Assembly: GCA_017547385.1 (NCBI GenBank)
Contig: JAFYPU010000021.1
Span: 49,408-113,407, forward strand
Length of the DNA stretch: 64,000 nt
From: Bacteroidaceae bacterium
Lineage (GTDB): Bacteria > Bacteroidota > Bacteroidia > Bacteroidales > Bacteroidaceae
Direction: 5' to 3'
The notes under the pieces were generated by a model. The model saw nothing but the letters and a program-made list of their open reading frames with translations. It did no database searches and was not told the origin of the DNA. Positions within the stretch are counted from its first letter, which is position 1, and every line of letters starts with the position of its first letter. The translations under genes and the position numbers were made by a program. Positions 45,640 to 55,090 of this stretch are shown piece by piece.

Positions 45640-47397
45640 ATGAAATTAACCAAGTATTTGGCTTTTGCCGCGGCAGGTCTGCTCAGTTCTGCCCTGCTTG
45701 TTACTTCGTGCTCTGATGACCCTGAAATCACAGTGCCGACCGTAGCTCCCGGCGAGGCTTTCATGACCGACGGTGAAGCGCTCTTCGCTTGCGATTTCCA
45801 AAGCAAAGAAGTAGCTGAACAGCTCTTCACTCAGTACAACACAGGCAACCTTACGCCTTCCGACCCTTGGGCCATCGGCTTCACAAAGGAAAAGCCTTGG
45901 CACTACTTTATCAAAGACGACTACACCAGCCAAAACACATGGGCCGGCAGCTCGTCAAAGTATAACGAAAGCGGAAATCCCGGCCTTTGGCTCGTAACCA
46001 TCGGTATCGATATCCCCGCCATGGGCGAAAGCACCCTGTTGTGGCAATCACAATCACTCGACCCCAAAAGTCTTGATGGACTGAAAGTACTTGTTTCCAC
46101 CACCGGCAACACACCGGACGACTTCAACGATGCACCTATTTGGCAAACCGATGCCGAACCTGCCGGAAACTCTGAGACAATGGATGGCGAATGGAACGAC
46201 CATGGCGTTTCACTCAAAGCATACGCAGGCAAGCGCATTTGGATTGCCTTTGTCAATGACACTTACAACGGTTGTGTGCTGGGTCTCGACAACATCTACG
46301 TCAGCTGTGTCCCGACTTTCAACCTCCATTCCGAAGTTGAGAAAATCAGCACTGAAGAAGCTGTTACCATCAAAGGATATATCCAAGCCGGTAAAGAAGC
46401 CATCAATAATTACACCGTTCACTACACTTGTGCCGACTCTGTGGTGCGCACTCGCACTTTCACCGGACTGAACATCGCTCCGGGAGCAACCCACCACTTT
46501 GAATTCGAAGAAAAAATGCCCATCGCACAAAACAAGGGTAAGTTTGTCCACTTCCGTCTGTGGGCCGGCATCGGCACTGATGAACGTGTGGGCGTGAACG
46601 ACTCTGTGGCAGCTGCAGCCTTCATACCCCAAAAACGTGTGGTGCTTGAAGAAGGTACCGGCACTTGGTGCGGTTGGTGTCCGCTCGGCATCCTAGCTTT
46701 CGAACATATCGAAGAGGTGTATGGCGATCAAGTCATCAAAATTGCCGTTCACAATGACGATGTTTTCACCGTTGAAGAATACGACAGCAGTTTGAGTTTC
46801 CCTGCTTTCCCCTGCGGAACTGTGAACCGCATCACCTATTCTTATCCCTACGAATTGGTGGAGGGTAGCACTTATTCCTTTGACGGACAGTTCACATGGA
46901 CAAGATACATTGATGAAGAATTGGCTGTCATCAGAACAAGCGAAATCCGTCTTGCAACAGCCACCATCAAAGACGATGTACTCGAAGTGAGCAGCAAACT
47001 GCGCTTTGCTCTCGATGCCACCAACCCCACTTACAACATCGCTTATGTGATTACAGAAAACCATGTAGAAGGAAAGGCTTATCAGTACAATTATTGTGCA
47101 GACTCCACCAACCCCTTCTTCGGACGCTTTGCTCACGGACAAGAATATGGCCAACAGCGCATCGTGGGCATGCCTTTCGAAGAAGTGGCTCGCGGCATCT
47201 ACCCTGCCTATCGTGGCAGCAACGTGCGTTTGCCTAAAAACGTGAAAGCCGGTTACGAAACCATCGTTAATGGCTCATATAGTTTGGACGGAGCCACACT
47301 GAACAACCTCGACAATGTTTATGTTACGGCTCTCGTTATTGACAGCAGCGAAGGTTCAGGCGTAATCCTTGCAGCCGACCGCATCAAGTTGCAATAA
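45640..47397 (+). CDS. Surface lipoprotein with choice-of-anchor and thioredoxin-like (CGWC) domains
   Basis: The 585-residue protein has lipobox LLVTSC, with Cys24 lipidated. Residues about 45-225 resemble the cleaved adhesin/choice-of-anchor J beta-sandwich (DFQSKE...VLGLDNIYVSC). The segment LEEGTGTWCGWCPLGILAFEHI near 336-357 contains the redox-type motif C344-G-W-C347, followed by a HNDDVFTVEEYD segment as in Omp28-related proteins. The C-terminal part is a beta-rich domain of unknown role. Thioredoxin-type chemistry on the cell surface is plausible but not proven. It is second in an operon with the Omp28-like gene; a strong terminator follows. Confidence 0.82.
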   Translation: MKLTKYLAFAAAGLLSSALLVTSCSDDPEITVPTVAPGEAFMTDGEALFACDFQSKEVAEQLFTQYNTGNLTPSDPWAIGFTKEKPWHYFIKDDYTSQNTWAGSSSKYNESGNPGLWLVTIGIDIPAMGESTLLWQSQSLDPKSLDGLKVLVSTTGNTPDDFNDAPIWQTDAEPAGNSETMDGEWNDHGVSLKAYAGKRIWIAFVNDTYNGCVLGLDNIYVSCVPTFNLHSEVEKISTEEAVTIKGYIQAGKEAINNYTVHYTCADSVVRTRTFTGLNIAPGATHHFEFEEKMPIAQNKGKFVHFRLWAGIGTDERVGVNDSVAAAAFIPQKRVVLEEGTGTWCGWCPLGILAFEHIEEVYGDQVIKIAVHNDDVFTVEEYDSSLSFPAFPCGTVNRITYSYPYELVEGSTYSFDGQFTWTRYIDEELAVIRTSEIRLATATIKDDVLEVSSKLRFALDATNPTYNIAYVITENHVEGKAYQYNYCADSTNPFFGRFAHGQEYGQQRIVGMPFEEVARGIYPAYRGSNVRLPKNVKAGYETIVNGSYSLDGATLNNLDNVYVTALVIDSSEGSGVILAADRIKLQ

Positions 47398-47415
47398 GTC
47401 GAAAACACACAAGCC

Positions 47416-47448
47416 AAAGCCCCATGCCTTCAACGCATGGGGCTTTTT
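47416..47448 (+). terminator. Terminator after the CGWC lipoprotein gene
   Basis: AAAGCCCCATGC pairs with GCATGGGGCTTT around a 7-nt loop, followed by a T run. Confidence 0.9.
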
Positions 47449-47558
47449 GTGTGTCAATGCAGTTGAAACATAAAGCCCAACAAAGGCTGCACACCTTTCA
47501 CGGAATGCAGCCTTTGCGAGTCTGGTGTATGAGGAGCACTAAAGTTCCCCTAAATTTC

Positions 47559-47732
47559 TCAAGAGCGTTCCCAGATGCCACGGCGACGACGGCTCATCCA
47601 AGCATCGTCTCCTGTAACTTCATCAGAGATATTGACATCCTTATCAGAAGAGGGGCTGGAAGCTATCATGCCTTCCATTACCAAATTCTGCACATCGGCA
47701 GAAGGAATTACGTATGTTTTCTTTTTTGCCAT
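47559..47732 (-). CDS. 57-residue KKTYVIP peptide
   Basis: The small gene translates to 57 residues: an N-terminal KKKTYVIPSADVQNLV, a short hydrophobic part EGMIASS, an acidic Asp/Ser-rich middle, and a basic-aromatic end WMSRRRRGIWERS. The same plan (KKTYxIP start, A(G/S)S in the middle, Asp/Glu/Gly linker, basic and Trp-rich end) is found in the peptide at 54513, although the sequences are otherwise diverged. It starts 41 bp downstream of the stop of the giant sialidase gene on the same strand, so it may be read from that transcript. There is no classical signal peptide. I recall many such unnamed short proteins in Prevotella genomes and know of no demonstrated function. A precursor peptide or surface-associated partner is speculation. 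Confidence 0.65.
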   Translation of the reverse strand: MAKKKTYVIPSADVQNLVMEGMIASSPSSDKDVNISDEVTGDDAWMSRRRRGIWERS

Positions 47733-47773
47733 AGTTCTATTCTTTGTTTTTCCAGGGAGAGGAAAGTGCTGCC

Positions 47774-50700
47774 TTAGCGCAACACTTTCTTTCCACCCAT
47801 AATGTATACTCCTTTACCGGCATGGCGAACACGGCGACCTGTGAGATCGTAGATTTCGCCAGTCTCGCCTTGTTCCAAGAGCACATCGCGAATTTCAGTA
47901 GTGCCGTCTGCATCCACAAATCGCAAGCGCAACGTTCCGGCTGCGTTTTCGGGCACATTGAGATAGGCTTTGTGATTGTAAACCTTGAAAGCGGCGTCCT
48001 TTTTATAGAAGCCTGCAGCACCGTCCTTAACAGTCAGCACGTACGTATTGACATTGTCAAGCAACGAAACGGCTCTAAACTCTGCGGCACCGGCATAACC
48101 AACGAGCAAGTTTGCGTCTGTGTCGGCTGCACCGTCTTCTGCAGTGTAGAAGAAGTCGTATGTTCCGGCTTCACCACGGAGCACAACACCTGTTTTGGCA
48201 GGAATGATGTCGGTAACCTCAGCCATCGAAATTGTGCCTACAGCATTGCCTTGACCATCGGATTCATCCATCACGGGTTCTTCAAGGGCTACGTAAGCCT
48301 TGACACCTTCGGGAATGAATGTCGCAGCGTTGGCATAGAACGTACCGATGCCCTGCGCGCTGATAGTGCTTTCCACCTTCGCATTTGTAGCAGCGGTTGA
48401 AGCAATGGGCTTGAAGGGAGTTTCTTGTGTGAACTTGTACACTCCGTTACTTGCCCAGTCGAGTGAGAAGCGCACGAAGCGCATTACAAATGCGTTTGAA
48501 ACACCATTTTCTTCGTAGTAAACGCCGAGCGTTCCGTCAGGAAGCACCACCGTTGCGCTGTAGCAAGAACCACGAGGACAGATGGTCTTGGGAGCACCAA
48601 AGGTTTCGCCTTCGTCTGTAGAAAGAGCGATGCTCACATTTTCACGACTGCTACTGTTGGGAAGTGTTTGGAGCGCGATGTTCCAAGGATTGCCTTCGAG
48701 CGTAGAGCACCAAACCATGTATTCACCATCACAAGCGTTGCCAGTGATACCTGTGTTGAAGCGTGTCTGTGAATCGTAGTGCCATGTTGCACCATCGTTA
48801 GAAGTTACATTATGATAGTTGTAACCAGTTGCACGTACGCTGATGGCAAGGTCGCCATTGTTGCGTTCCAACGACTTGGGTTCGTCTGCACTGGCAGTAC
48901 CGCTTGTGCCACTTACGTACCAGTTTTTACCGCCATCCTTACTCATGAAGAAGTAGAAATGCTGACTATCGTCTGCTTGGCGATTGACGAAGTTTGAAAC
49001 GAGTGTTCCGTCGCGCTTCTGGAGTGCTGCACCTGAACCGGAGAAACCGCTCTTCCATGTCTTCGTGTCGGGATTGTCGCAGTTCGCACCAAAGAGGTCG
49101 TCAGTGTGGTCAACGGGAGCTTCCCAAGTCTCACCACCGTCGTGACTGGTGATGGTCTTCCAGCGGGGAGGTTCAGCCGCAGTACCTTGGAAGAAACCGT
49201 GTCCATAAGTTCCCGCACTGGTAACAATACCAATAATATCGCCATTGTCGCGATTCGTTACGATTGAGGCATCTCCGTGACCGTAGTTACCACCTGTTTC
49301 AGCAGTACCCGCAACAGTTAAGGGGTCGCTCCAGGTCTTACCCATGTCGTCAGAGTATTGTGCCACCACGTAACAGTGGTTGGGAAGGTCGGCCTGACTT
49401 TGCTTACGGTCGTCGGTAAGTACTACGAGGCGCTTACCGTCCTTCGTTACAGTAATGGCGGGGATGCGATAGTGCAGCGAACCTTTGTCCATAGGCATCA
49501 ACACAGAGCCTTCAGAGAGGAAGATGGTTACGCTGTGCTTAGGATTACCATTAGCTTCTGCAATTTCTGTGCCATCCACGGTGTAAGAAGTGATTTGAGC
49601 ATCCACAAGGTTACCCTCCTTCGCTGTTTCTGCGATGTCATAAGCAATCCAGAGATAGTAATTGCCAGGGGTCATTTCCTTGGTGCCGGTGATGCTGAAC
49701 GTACCGTCATCTGCCAAAGTAACAGTTGCGCCAAACTGCTCGCCGTTTTCTTCGCGCCAAGTCATCTTCTTCGCAGCATCCACAAAGAGTTCGCGGTCGT
49801 TCGTAGCGAAGTAAGCCTTCACGTTCTTAACGTCGGCCTTGTTCGTACCTGAGAATGCACCCTTAACGCCTTGGAAGTTTACTTTGCCTTGAAGACCAGA
49901 CACACGGATAGTAGAGCGGATAATCGCCTGGTCCACATTACCGATACCTGTGCTTACCTTACCCTGCTGTACTACGGTGCTTGCCACGTTAGCGTTGGCA
50001 TTCGTCACGTCAAGTTCTATAAATTTCCAAAGCGAAGCACCACCCTCAGCAGCAGGCCAACGTACAATAACCTTGTTGTCGTTTTGAGCGTGAAGTTCTG
50101 TTCCATCGTCCTTAATCACGAAGTAATCGTATGCTTCATTGATATTATAGATATAGTTGGGTTCGTTGACTACACCAAACGCAGTGCCATTGCCGGTGCC
50201 ACTACCGGCAGTTCCGAAGTATTCACCGTTGTAGTTCTTAATCGCAAGTTTACCATTCTGTTCCCAGAAACTCCAGATGTAGTTACCGCTAAATGTCTTG
50301 TCGCCAAAGCGCAACTTTTGCGCTTCGCTATCGTAATAGATTACCTTGCCAGCACAGTAACTTTGTGTAGAAGCACTGGTAATGTAATACCAATGCTCAT
50401 CACCATCAGTACTGATGATAGGAAGTTCTGCCACGTCGCGTTTTACCTTTACGACAAAGTTAGAGAGCACTACGCCCTTGCTATTAGGACCTTTAAGGTC
50501 AAAGTAAAGTGAAGTCAGGTACTGCTTCTGAGCGCTAACGGTCTTCGGAGTGGTTGACGTAGTATAAACATCACCATTGTCCATCACAATTTCCTGAGCG
50601 TTATCGTGACCATTGTTGGTGTATGTGAAACTGTATTCGTAAATCACATAACCCGCAGGCGCCGTAAGGGTATAGCGACAACTACTTCCACCCGTCATCA

Positions 50701-53700
50701 ACTGCACATTGTTGCCTGCCCAGTTCATGTTGTTGGGACCACAACCAAACTGCAACACGGGTTCTTCGTTGCTCTTCCACACATGGTTCCAAGCTGCATT
50801 TTCTTCATCATTGTCGCGGAAGAGACTACCATTATTCTTATCGATGGTGTAGGTAATATCAGTGGGGGGAATCACTTCTTCTTCCTCATCATCCTCAACA
50901 TCTTCTTTACCCACATTTGCTGGATCAACAAAAGTTACGGTGAAGTCTGTGAGTATAACACCTTTACCATTGGTTCCTGAGAGGACAAAAGACATTGAGT
51001 TCAACTCCTGATTCTTTGCACTGATGGTCTGCGCTGCGCGAGTGGTAGTGTATGTCGTACCACCTGTCATTGCCAAAGTGAGACCTGTGTCATGGTTATT
51101 GTTTGCAAATGTGAAACTATAGTTTCCGATAACATAACCTTCAGGAGCAGTAATGGTGTACGTTGCACTACCGGCTTGACCCGACATCATCTGTACATTG
51201 TTATCTACCCAGTTCATATTGTTGGCAGGACAACTGAATACTAACTGAGGTTCAGCATTGCTTCTCCAAGCGCTGTTCCAATTTTGGTTTGCCGACGTTC
51301 CGTTATCTTTATAAAGGTTACCATTTTCTTTATCGATAGTGTATGTCAAAGTAGGCAACACCTCTTTGTAATGAATCACCAACTTGGTAATCAAGATTCC
51401 TTTTTCACCGTCTGTGCCTTCGCCAACCTTCAAGGTAATACTTGAGGTAGAGAGTCCTGAAGCGCTCACGGTCTGCTCCGTGTCGTTTTGAGGTGCACTT
51501 GTGGCAGTCCCTTCTGCTGTGGTATAAGTAAAGGTTCCTCCAGTGAAAGACCACACTTGCTTCGTTGTGAGTTCATAACCTATAATCAGGTAATCCTCTG
51601 GCAACGAAAGATTGTAAGTATAACCTGTCTTAAGCCAAGGTTGATTGTTTGACCAACCAATATTGTTTGCTGCATTATCAGTACTTTCAACAGTAAGAGC
51701 GGGAGTTGTGCCTGTAACAAACTTACCATACCAACCGCCACTTGTAGTTGTGCCGTGATAAGTCCAAGTTGACTTTCCGTTCGCCTTTTGGAATTCAGTA
51801 GGCGTAAGAGTCAAAGTCTGTACTGAGGGGTCAGGCATCTCATCGGGTACTCCCTCTACGAGAGTAATCATATACTGTCCGCCAGCATCACCTCTGTCTG
51901 TTCCGGATTGTCCAGCACTCCAGTTGTACACTTTAAAATTGTGTGCGTCAGTTGTCTGATTAAGTTGCACCGTACCGCTACTAATGATGAAGAGTCCGGG
52001 CGTATTGGCATAGCTCAAAGTCCAACCGTTAGTGGGTTGAGTTGCAGAAGTTGTAATCTGGTTGTTGTATGCGGCTGTGGGAGCGAGATAAGAGTTATCG
52101 TTACGGTTAATGATGTCCACCTTGCCGTCTTGACGCGCTACGAACTTCCACATACCTGTAGCATAGTTGTGCTTATCATTACCTGTTACACCTGCACCTG
52201 CGCCGTTGCTTGTAAGGTATTTATTGCTGCGGTTAGGTGTATAAAGTTGATACCACACTTCATTGCCCTCTGTACTGTTAGTAGGCATAGAGAGGGCGCC
52301 GTTGAGAATCGTGTTGAGTTCTCCGGCAAATGCAGTTACTTCATCTTGTGTGATGTTCGTCTTTTCCAAAAGCGCGTTGGCATCAGCCACCTTTGTGTCA
52401 AACGCTGCCATCTTCGCTGCATTGTATTGACCGGCAGCATCACCGCGTTCTGCCACAAATCCGCGAGCAATGACTTGCGTCAACTGATTGCGAAGACCGG
52501 CCTGCGCGTAACGAGTTTCAGCGTCTGCTTCAGAAGTTACGTTGTAAGTGTCGCTGGGGAAGTCTGCAAGGAGCGCGTCTTTCATCAAATTCGCAATCTT
52601 TACATAAGCCAAGCCGCCAATGTAGTCGTTGGAGAAGACGTACTTTGAGTTTACAGCTTCGCCGTTGAGCATGGGAGTATACGTATCAACAAAGCGGATG
52701 TTGCCCGTTGCGATAGACTCCATGTAAGCATTCAATTCCGCAATGCGAGTGTTGTGATTGACATTGTTGCGGGGGCAAATCGCCATCAAGTAAATCTTTG
52801 ACGAAGGAGCCTTTCCGGCAATCTTATCTACAAGCGCCTTGTAGTTAGTCTTTACAGTAGCAATATCTGTAGAACCTGTGCAGTCTGCAGTACCTGTGTA
52901 AAGGAAAATTGCCTTGGGCGCAGTCTTTTCTACACCTTCAATTGTAGCGAATGTAGCATCTACGATACCACTTGTGGTTGAGATTTCACCACTATTACCC
53001 CAACCTGTACCGCGATTCTTCACGTTACGATTGCCAAGGAATTCCTGCCATTCACCATTCTTAATAAATGAGTCGCCAAACACAAGCACGTCGTTACTCT
53101 TAATGGGGAGACAGCTAAAGTAAGTGGCGCGCATGCCATGAGACGCATTGCTTAAACCACCACGATTCTGAACGGTGAGTGTGTTTTCGGGATATACGGG
53201 AGACACTGTATAAGTTTCGCCCTCTGCAAGATGCTCGCAGATGGTTTCACACCACGCCTGGTAAGCACCGGCGGTGAGGTGCAGGTTGTCGTAACTCCAA
53301 GCGCCACCATTGGCCACATTGGCAAGTTTGTCGTAGAGGTCAATGTAAGTAACGTTCTCTGTATCCGAAGCATACGCCTTGGTGAGTTCATTCGCCTTGA
53401 GCCAAGTAGCTTCCACGCGGTTACCCGTCTTGTTCTTCAAGATGCTGTAGAGGTACACCTTAGTCTGCGGAGAACGTGCATGGATACGCTTCACGATGCT
53501 CTTCACGTAGGCAAGCACCTGCTCCGGACTGAAGTTCAGACCGCCCGAAGTAGCGATGTCGTTGGTGCCGATCATCATGAAAACCTTCTTGGGCTTTCCG
53601 TTGATGTAGGACTCGAGGTTATCACTCTGCTCTGTTGAGTAAGTGCCCGAGTTACCACGGTTTACGATGGGCAGATACTCACCCGTGGAGGTCTTGAAGG

Positions 53701-53872
53701 CCTCAGGCCAACAATGCATGTCCGTGATACTGTTACCGATGAACACGATGTTGTCGCCCGTTACGGACAGGACCTTAAACGAATCATAACGATGATTCCT
53801 GAAAGGCCCATCGGCAAGGACCGCCGTTACTGCAAAGAGCAGCAAGGCGATGAATGTCGAAAATCTTTTCAT
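47774..53872 (-). CDS. Exported multidomain esterase-sialidase with sorting tail
   Basis: The 2032-residue protein has a signal peptide to about residue 20. A first SGNH hydrolase domain at 40-215 has GNS (Ser48), GTND (102-105) and DNLH (195-198), a complete catalytic set. A second SGNH-like domain at 260-440 keeps GDS (266-268) but has GTAD and no DxxH. A ricin/fascin-like region follows at 540-670, then three beta-sandwich domains at 690-835, 845-985 and 1005-1145, the latter two close repeats. After another fascin-like region comes a sialidase-associated N-terminal domain (1300-1455) and a sialidase propeller (1465-1805) with YRIP at 1468-1471 and Asp boxes near 1507, 1577, 1645, 1691 and 1752. 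The last 30 residues form a type IX-type tail ending GGKKVLR. Together this suggests release of sialic acids, perhaps after O-deacetylation, from host glycans. The start at 53872 is set by the signal peptide. Confidence 0.9.
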   Translation of the reverse strand: MKRFSTFIALLLFAVTAVLADGPFRNHRYDSFKVLSVTGDNIVFIGNSITDMHCWPEAFKTSTGEYLPIVNRGNSGTYSTEQSDNLESYINGKPKKVFMMIGTNDIATSGGLNFSPEQVLAYVKSIVKRIHARSPQTKVYLYSILKNKTGNRVEATWLKANELTKAYASDTENVTYIDLYDKLANVANGGAWSYDNLHLTAGAYQAWCETICEHLAEGETYTVSPVYPENTLTVQNRGGLSNASHGMRATYFSCLPIKSNDVLVFGDSFIKNGEWQEFLGNRNVKNRGTGWGNSGEISTTSGIVDATFATIEGVEKTAPKAIFLYTGTADCTGSTDIATVKTNYKALVDKIAGKAPSSKIYLMAICPRNNVNHNTRIAELNAYMESIATGNIRFVDTYTPMLNGEAVNSKYVFSNDYIGGLAYVKIANLMKDALLADFPSDTYNVTSEADAETRYAQAGLRNQLTQVIARGFVAERGDAAGQYNAAKMAAFDTKVADANALLEKTNITQDEVTAFAGELNTILNGALSMPTNSTEGNEVWYQLYTPNRSNKYLTSNGAGAGVTGNDKHNYATGMWKFVARQDGKVDIINRNDNSYLAPTAAYNNQITTSATQPTNGWTLSYANTPGLFIISSGTVQLNQTTDAHNFKVYNWSAGQSGTDRGDAGGQYMITLVEGVPDEMPDPSVQTLTLTPTEFQKANGKSTWTYHGTTTSGGWYGKFVTGTTPALTVESTDNAANNIGWSNNQPWLKTGYTYNLSLPEDYLIIGYELTTKQVWSFTGGTFTYTTAEGTATSAPQNDTEQTVSASGLSTSSITLKVGEGTDGEKGILITKLVIHYKEVLPTLTYTIDKENGNLYKDNGTSANQNWNSAWRSNAEPQLVFSCPANNMNWVDNNVQMMSGQAGSATYTITAPEGYVIGNYSFTFANNNHDTGLTLAMTGGTTYTTTRAAQTISAKNQELNSMSFVLSGTNGKGVILTDFTVTFVDPANVGKEDVEDDEEEEVIPPTDITYTIDKNNGSLFRDNDEENAAWNHVWKSNEEPVLQFGCGPNNMNWAGNNVQLMTGGSSCRYTLTAPAGYVIYEYSFTYTNNGHDNAQEIVMDNGDVYTTSTTPKTVSAQKQYLTSLYFDLKGPNSKGVVLSNFVVKVKRDVAELPIISTDGDEHWYYITSASTQSYCAGKVIYYDSEAQKLRFGDKTFSGNYIWSFWEQNGKLAIKNYNGEYFGTAGSGTGNGTAFGVVNEPNYIYNINEAYDYFVIKDDGTELHAQNDNKVIVRWPAAEGGASLWKFIELDVTNANANVASTVVQQGKVSTGIGNVDQAIIRSTIRVSGLQGKVNFQGVKGAFSGTNKADVKNVKAYFATNDRELFVDAAKKMTWREENGEQFGATVTLADDGTFSITGTKEMTPGNYYLWIAYDIAETAKEGNLVDAQITSYTVDGTEIAEANGNPKHSVTIFLSEGSVLMPMDKGSLHYRIPAITVTKDGKRLVVLTDDRKQSQADLPNHCYVVAQYSDDMGKTWSDPLTVAGTAETGGNYGHGDASIVTNRDNGDIIGIVTSAGTYGHGFFQGTAAEPPRWKTITSHDGGETWEAPVDHTDDLFGANCDNPDTKTWKSGFSGSGAALQKRDGTLVSNFVNRQADDSQHFYFFMSKDGGKNWYVSGTSGTASADEPKSLERNNGDLAISVRATGYNYHNVTSNDGATWHYDSQTRFNTGITGNACDGEYMVWCSTLEGNPWNIALQTLPNSSSRENVSIALSTDEGETFGAPKTICPRGSCYSATVVLPDGTLGVYYEENGVSNAFVMRFVRFSLDWASNGVYKFTQETPFKPIASTAATNAKVESTISAQGIGTFYANAATFIPEGVKAYVALEEPVMDESDGQGNAVGTISMAEVTDIIPAKTGVVLRGEAGTYDFFYTAEDGAADTDANLLVGYAGAAEFRAVSLLDNVNTYVLTVKDGAAGFYKKDAAFKVYNHKAYLNVPENAAGTLRLRFVDADGTTEIRDVLLEQGETGEIYDLTGRRVRHAGKGVYIMGGKKVLR

Positions 53873-53984
53873 ACGTTTGGTTGTTAATGATGTTAATGAT
53901 TTGTTTTTCTCTGAATTCAAGGTCGGGCAGGCTGCTTCGGCATGTTCCAAGAGAAGAACCGCTTTCGGCACACGCGCTCCGCTG

Positions 53985-53992
53985 CAAAGATA
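53985..53992 (-). promoter_or_regulatory. -7 element upstream of the esterase-sialidase gene
   Basis: TATCTTTG on the minus strand matches the -7 consensus, 113 bp before the start codon, leaving a long leader. No clear -33 box is visible at the expected distance. Confidence 0.5.
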
Positions 53993-54114
53993 CGCAAAAG
54001 GTTGATAATCAGGGGAGGGTAGTAAACTTTTTTGAGCAAAAAAGTGCTTTTTCTTCAGGCCGTCGCATCCCCCTGAGTTCCACCGTTTTCCACACAAACC
54101 TTTTGCACGAAAAT

Positions 54115-54192
54115 CTGCAGTGCTCGCAGAAAGTTCTGCGGTGCTTGCAGAAAAACCGGCAGTGCTCGCAGGAAAGCCGGCAAAGGCAGATG
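54115..54192. repeat. 21-nt-period array, copy 9 (head-to-tail)
   Basis: Units start at 54115, 54136, 54157 and 54178 (degenerate) with spacers aaagtt, aaaaac and gaaagc: CTGCAGTGCTCGCAG, CTGCGGTGCTTGCAG, CGGCAGTGCTCGCAG. All have the same orientation, so outer units are not inverted. The period is still exactly 21 nt. It lies upstream of the esterase-sialidase gene. Confidence 0.85.
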
Positions 54193-54450
54193 CCCCAAAA
54201 AGAGATACGGGATTTCATTGCAGGAGATAATCAACGGACAGCACGGTTTTCGCTTCATTCGGTCAATTCGTGTTCTAATTAAATCTCCGAACACGAATCG
54301 CACTAATTTATCGAATCTATTTGGTGATAATAACTCTAAGCGTAGATAAAAAGCTTCGTGCCATTCGTGGCATTCGTGTTCTAATCAAATCAGCGGATGG
54401 CAGATTGCAGATTACATAATTACCGTTTAATCCCTGTAATGTTCACAAAG
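54193..54450. other. Intergenic stretch with a direct repeat
   Basis: No gene is supported here. ATTCGTGTTCTAATTAAATC at about 54266 recurs as ATTCGTGTTCTAATCAAATC at about 54371, roughly 105 bp apart. Nothing else is recognised. Confidence 0.5.
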
Positions 54451-54486
54451 AAAACGCCCCGCACACCACAAGGATGCACGGGGCGA
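54451..54486 (-). terminator. Terminator of the MKKTYIIP peptide gene
   Basis: On the minus strand CGCCCCG and CGGGGCG form a stem followed by TTTTCTTT, 27 bp after the peptide stop codon. Confidence 0.75.
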
Positions 54487-54512
54487 TTTGTTACGAGTTT
54501 CGACCGAAAGGC

Positions 54513-54683
54513 TTAGTTCTTCCAATTCTCAGCACTCCAGCCGCGCTTTTGGCTTTGGAATTCGCCATCATATTCGCCTTCACCCGGAGTAACCTCGGTA
54601 CCTCCCACCATCGAACCGGCAAGTACTTCAGCAGTTTCCAAGTTGATGCTGCAAGTCTCGGGAATGATATATGTTTTCTTCAT
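54513..54683 (-). CDS. 56-residue MKKTYIIP peptide
   Basis: The gene encodes MKKTYIIPETCSINLETA, then EVLAGSMVGG, an acidic Gly/Glu-rich part and an end QSQKRGWSAENWKN. It shares the KKTYxIP start, central AGS/ASS, acidic linker and basic-Trp end with the 57-residue peptide at 47559. The GG at residues 27-28 followed by a charged stretch resembles a double-glycine leader, but both peptides do not keep it, so this is weak. A terminator follows directly, which supports a real transcription unit. The upstream exported-protein gene ends 407 bp away with repeat cluster R2 between them, so the promoter is unclear. No function is known to me. Confidence 0.68.
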   Translation of the reverse strand: MKKTYIIPETCSINLETAEVLAGSMVGGTEVTPGEGEYDGEFQSQKRGWSAENWKN

Positions 54684-54729
54684 AATTCTTATTTCGTTTT
54701 GTGTTAGTTGTTATGTTGTTGAGGTTGTT

Positions 54730-55069
54730 CATACCCCTCCGCCCTATGGGCACCTCCCCTACCTTAGGGGAGGAGTTCCGTCCGGGCTGTCCGCAGGATG
54801 AACCCCAGTGGAACTCTCGTTCCGGACGGTGCTGTCTCCCTAAGGTAGGGGGACGAGCGAAGCGGAGGGGGTATGAGCAGAAGAGATGGGTTATTATTGC
54901 TTGCTCAGGTTATCCATACCCCTCACCCGAACCGGGAGCTCCCCTACCTTAGGGGAGCAGCTGCCGTCCGGATTATTTCTCCTCCGGATGGAACTTCTCC
55001 CCTGGAGCAGGGGAGATGTCCTTTAGGGCAGAGGGGTAGAACAATAAGGACAAGCGGAAGGGGTATGAG
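54730..55069. repeat. GC-rich palindromic repeat cluster, R2
   Basis: Two paired elements. 54730-54876 opens with a C-type half (core CCTCCCCTACCTTAGGGGAGG) and closes with an inverted B-type half. 54915-55069 opens with an A-type half and ends with the variant CCCCTGGAGCAGGGG followed by GAGGGGTAGAA. No gene is supported inside. Confidence 0.85.
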
Positions 55070-55090
55070 CAGAGCAGAAGAGAAAGACTC

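Noticed and set aside
54684-54729. Double-glycine bacteriocin precursor reading of the MKKTYIIP peptide
   Set aside because: GG is not shared by the second peptide and no peptidase-containing transporter is in the window.
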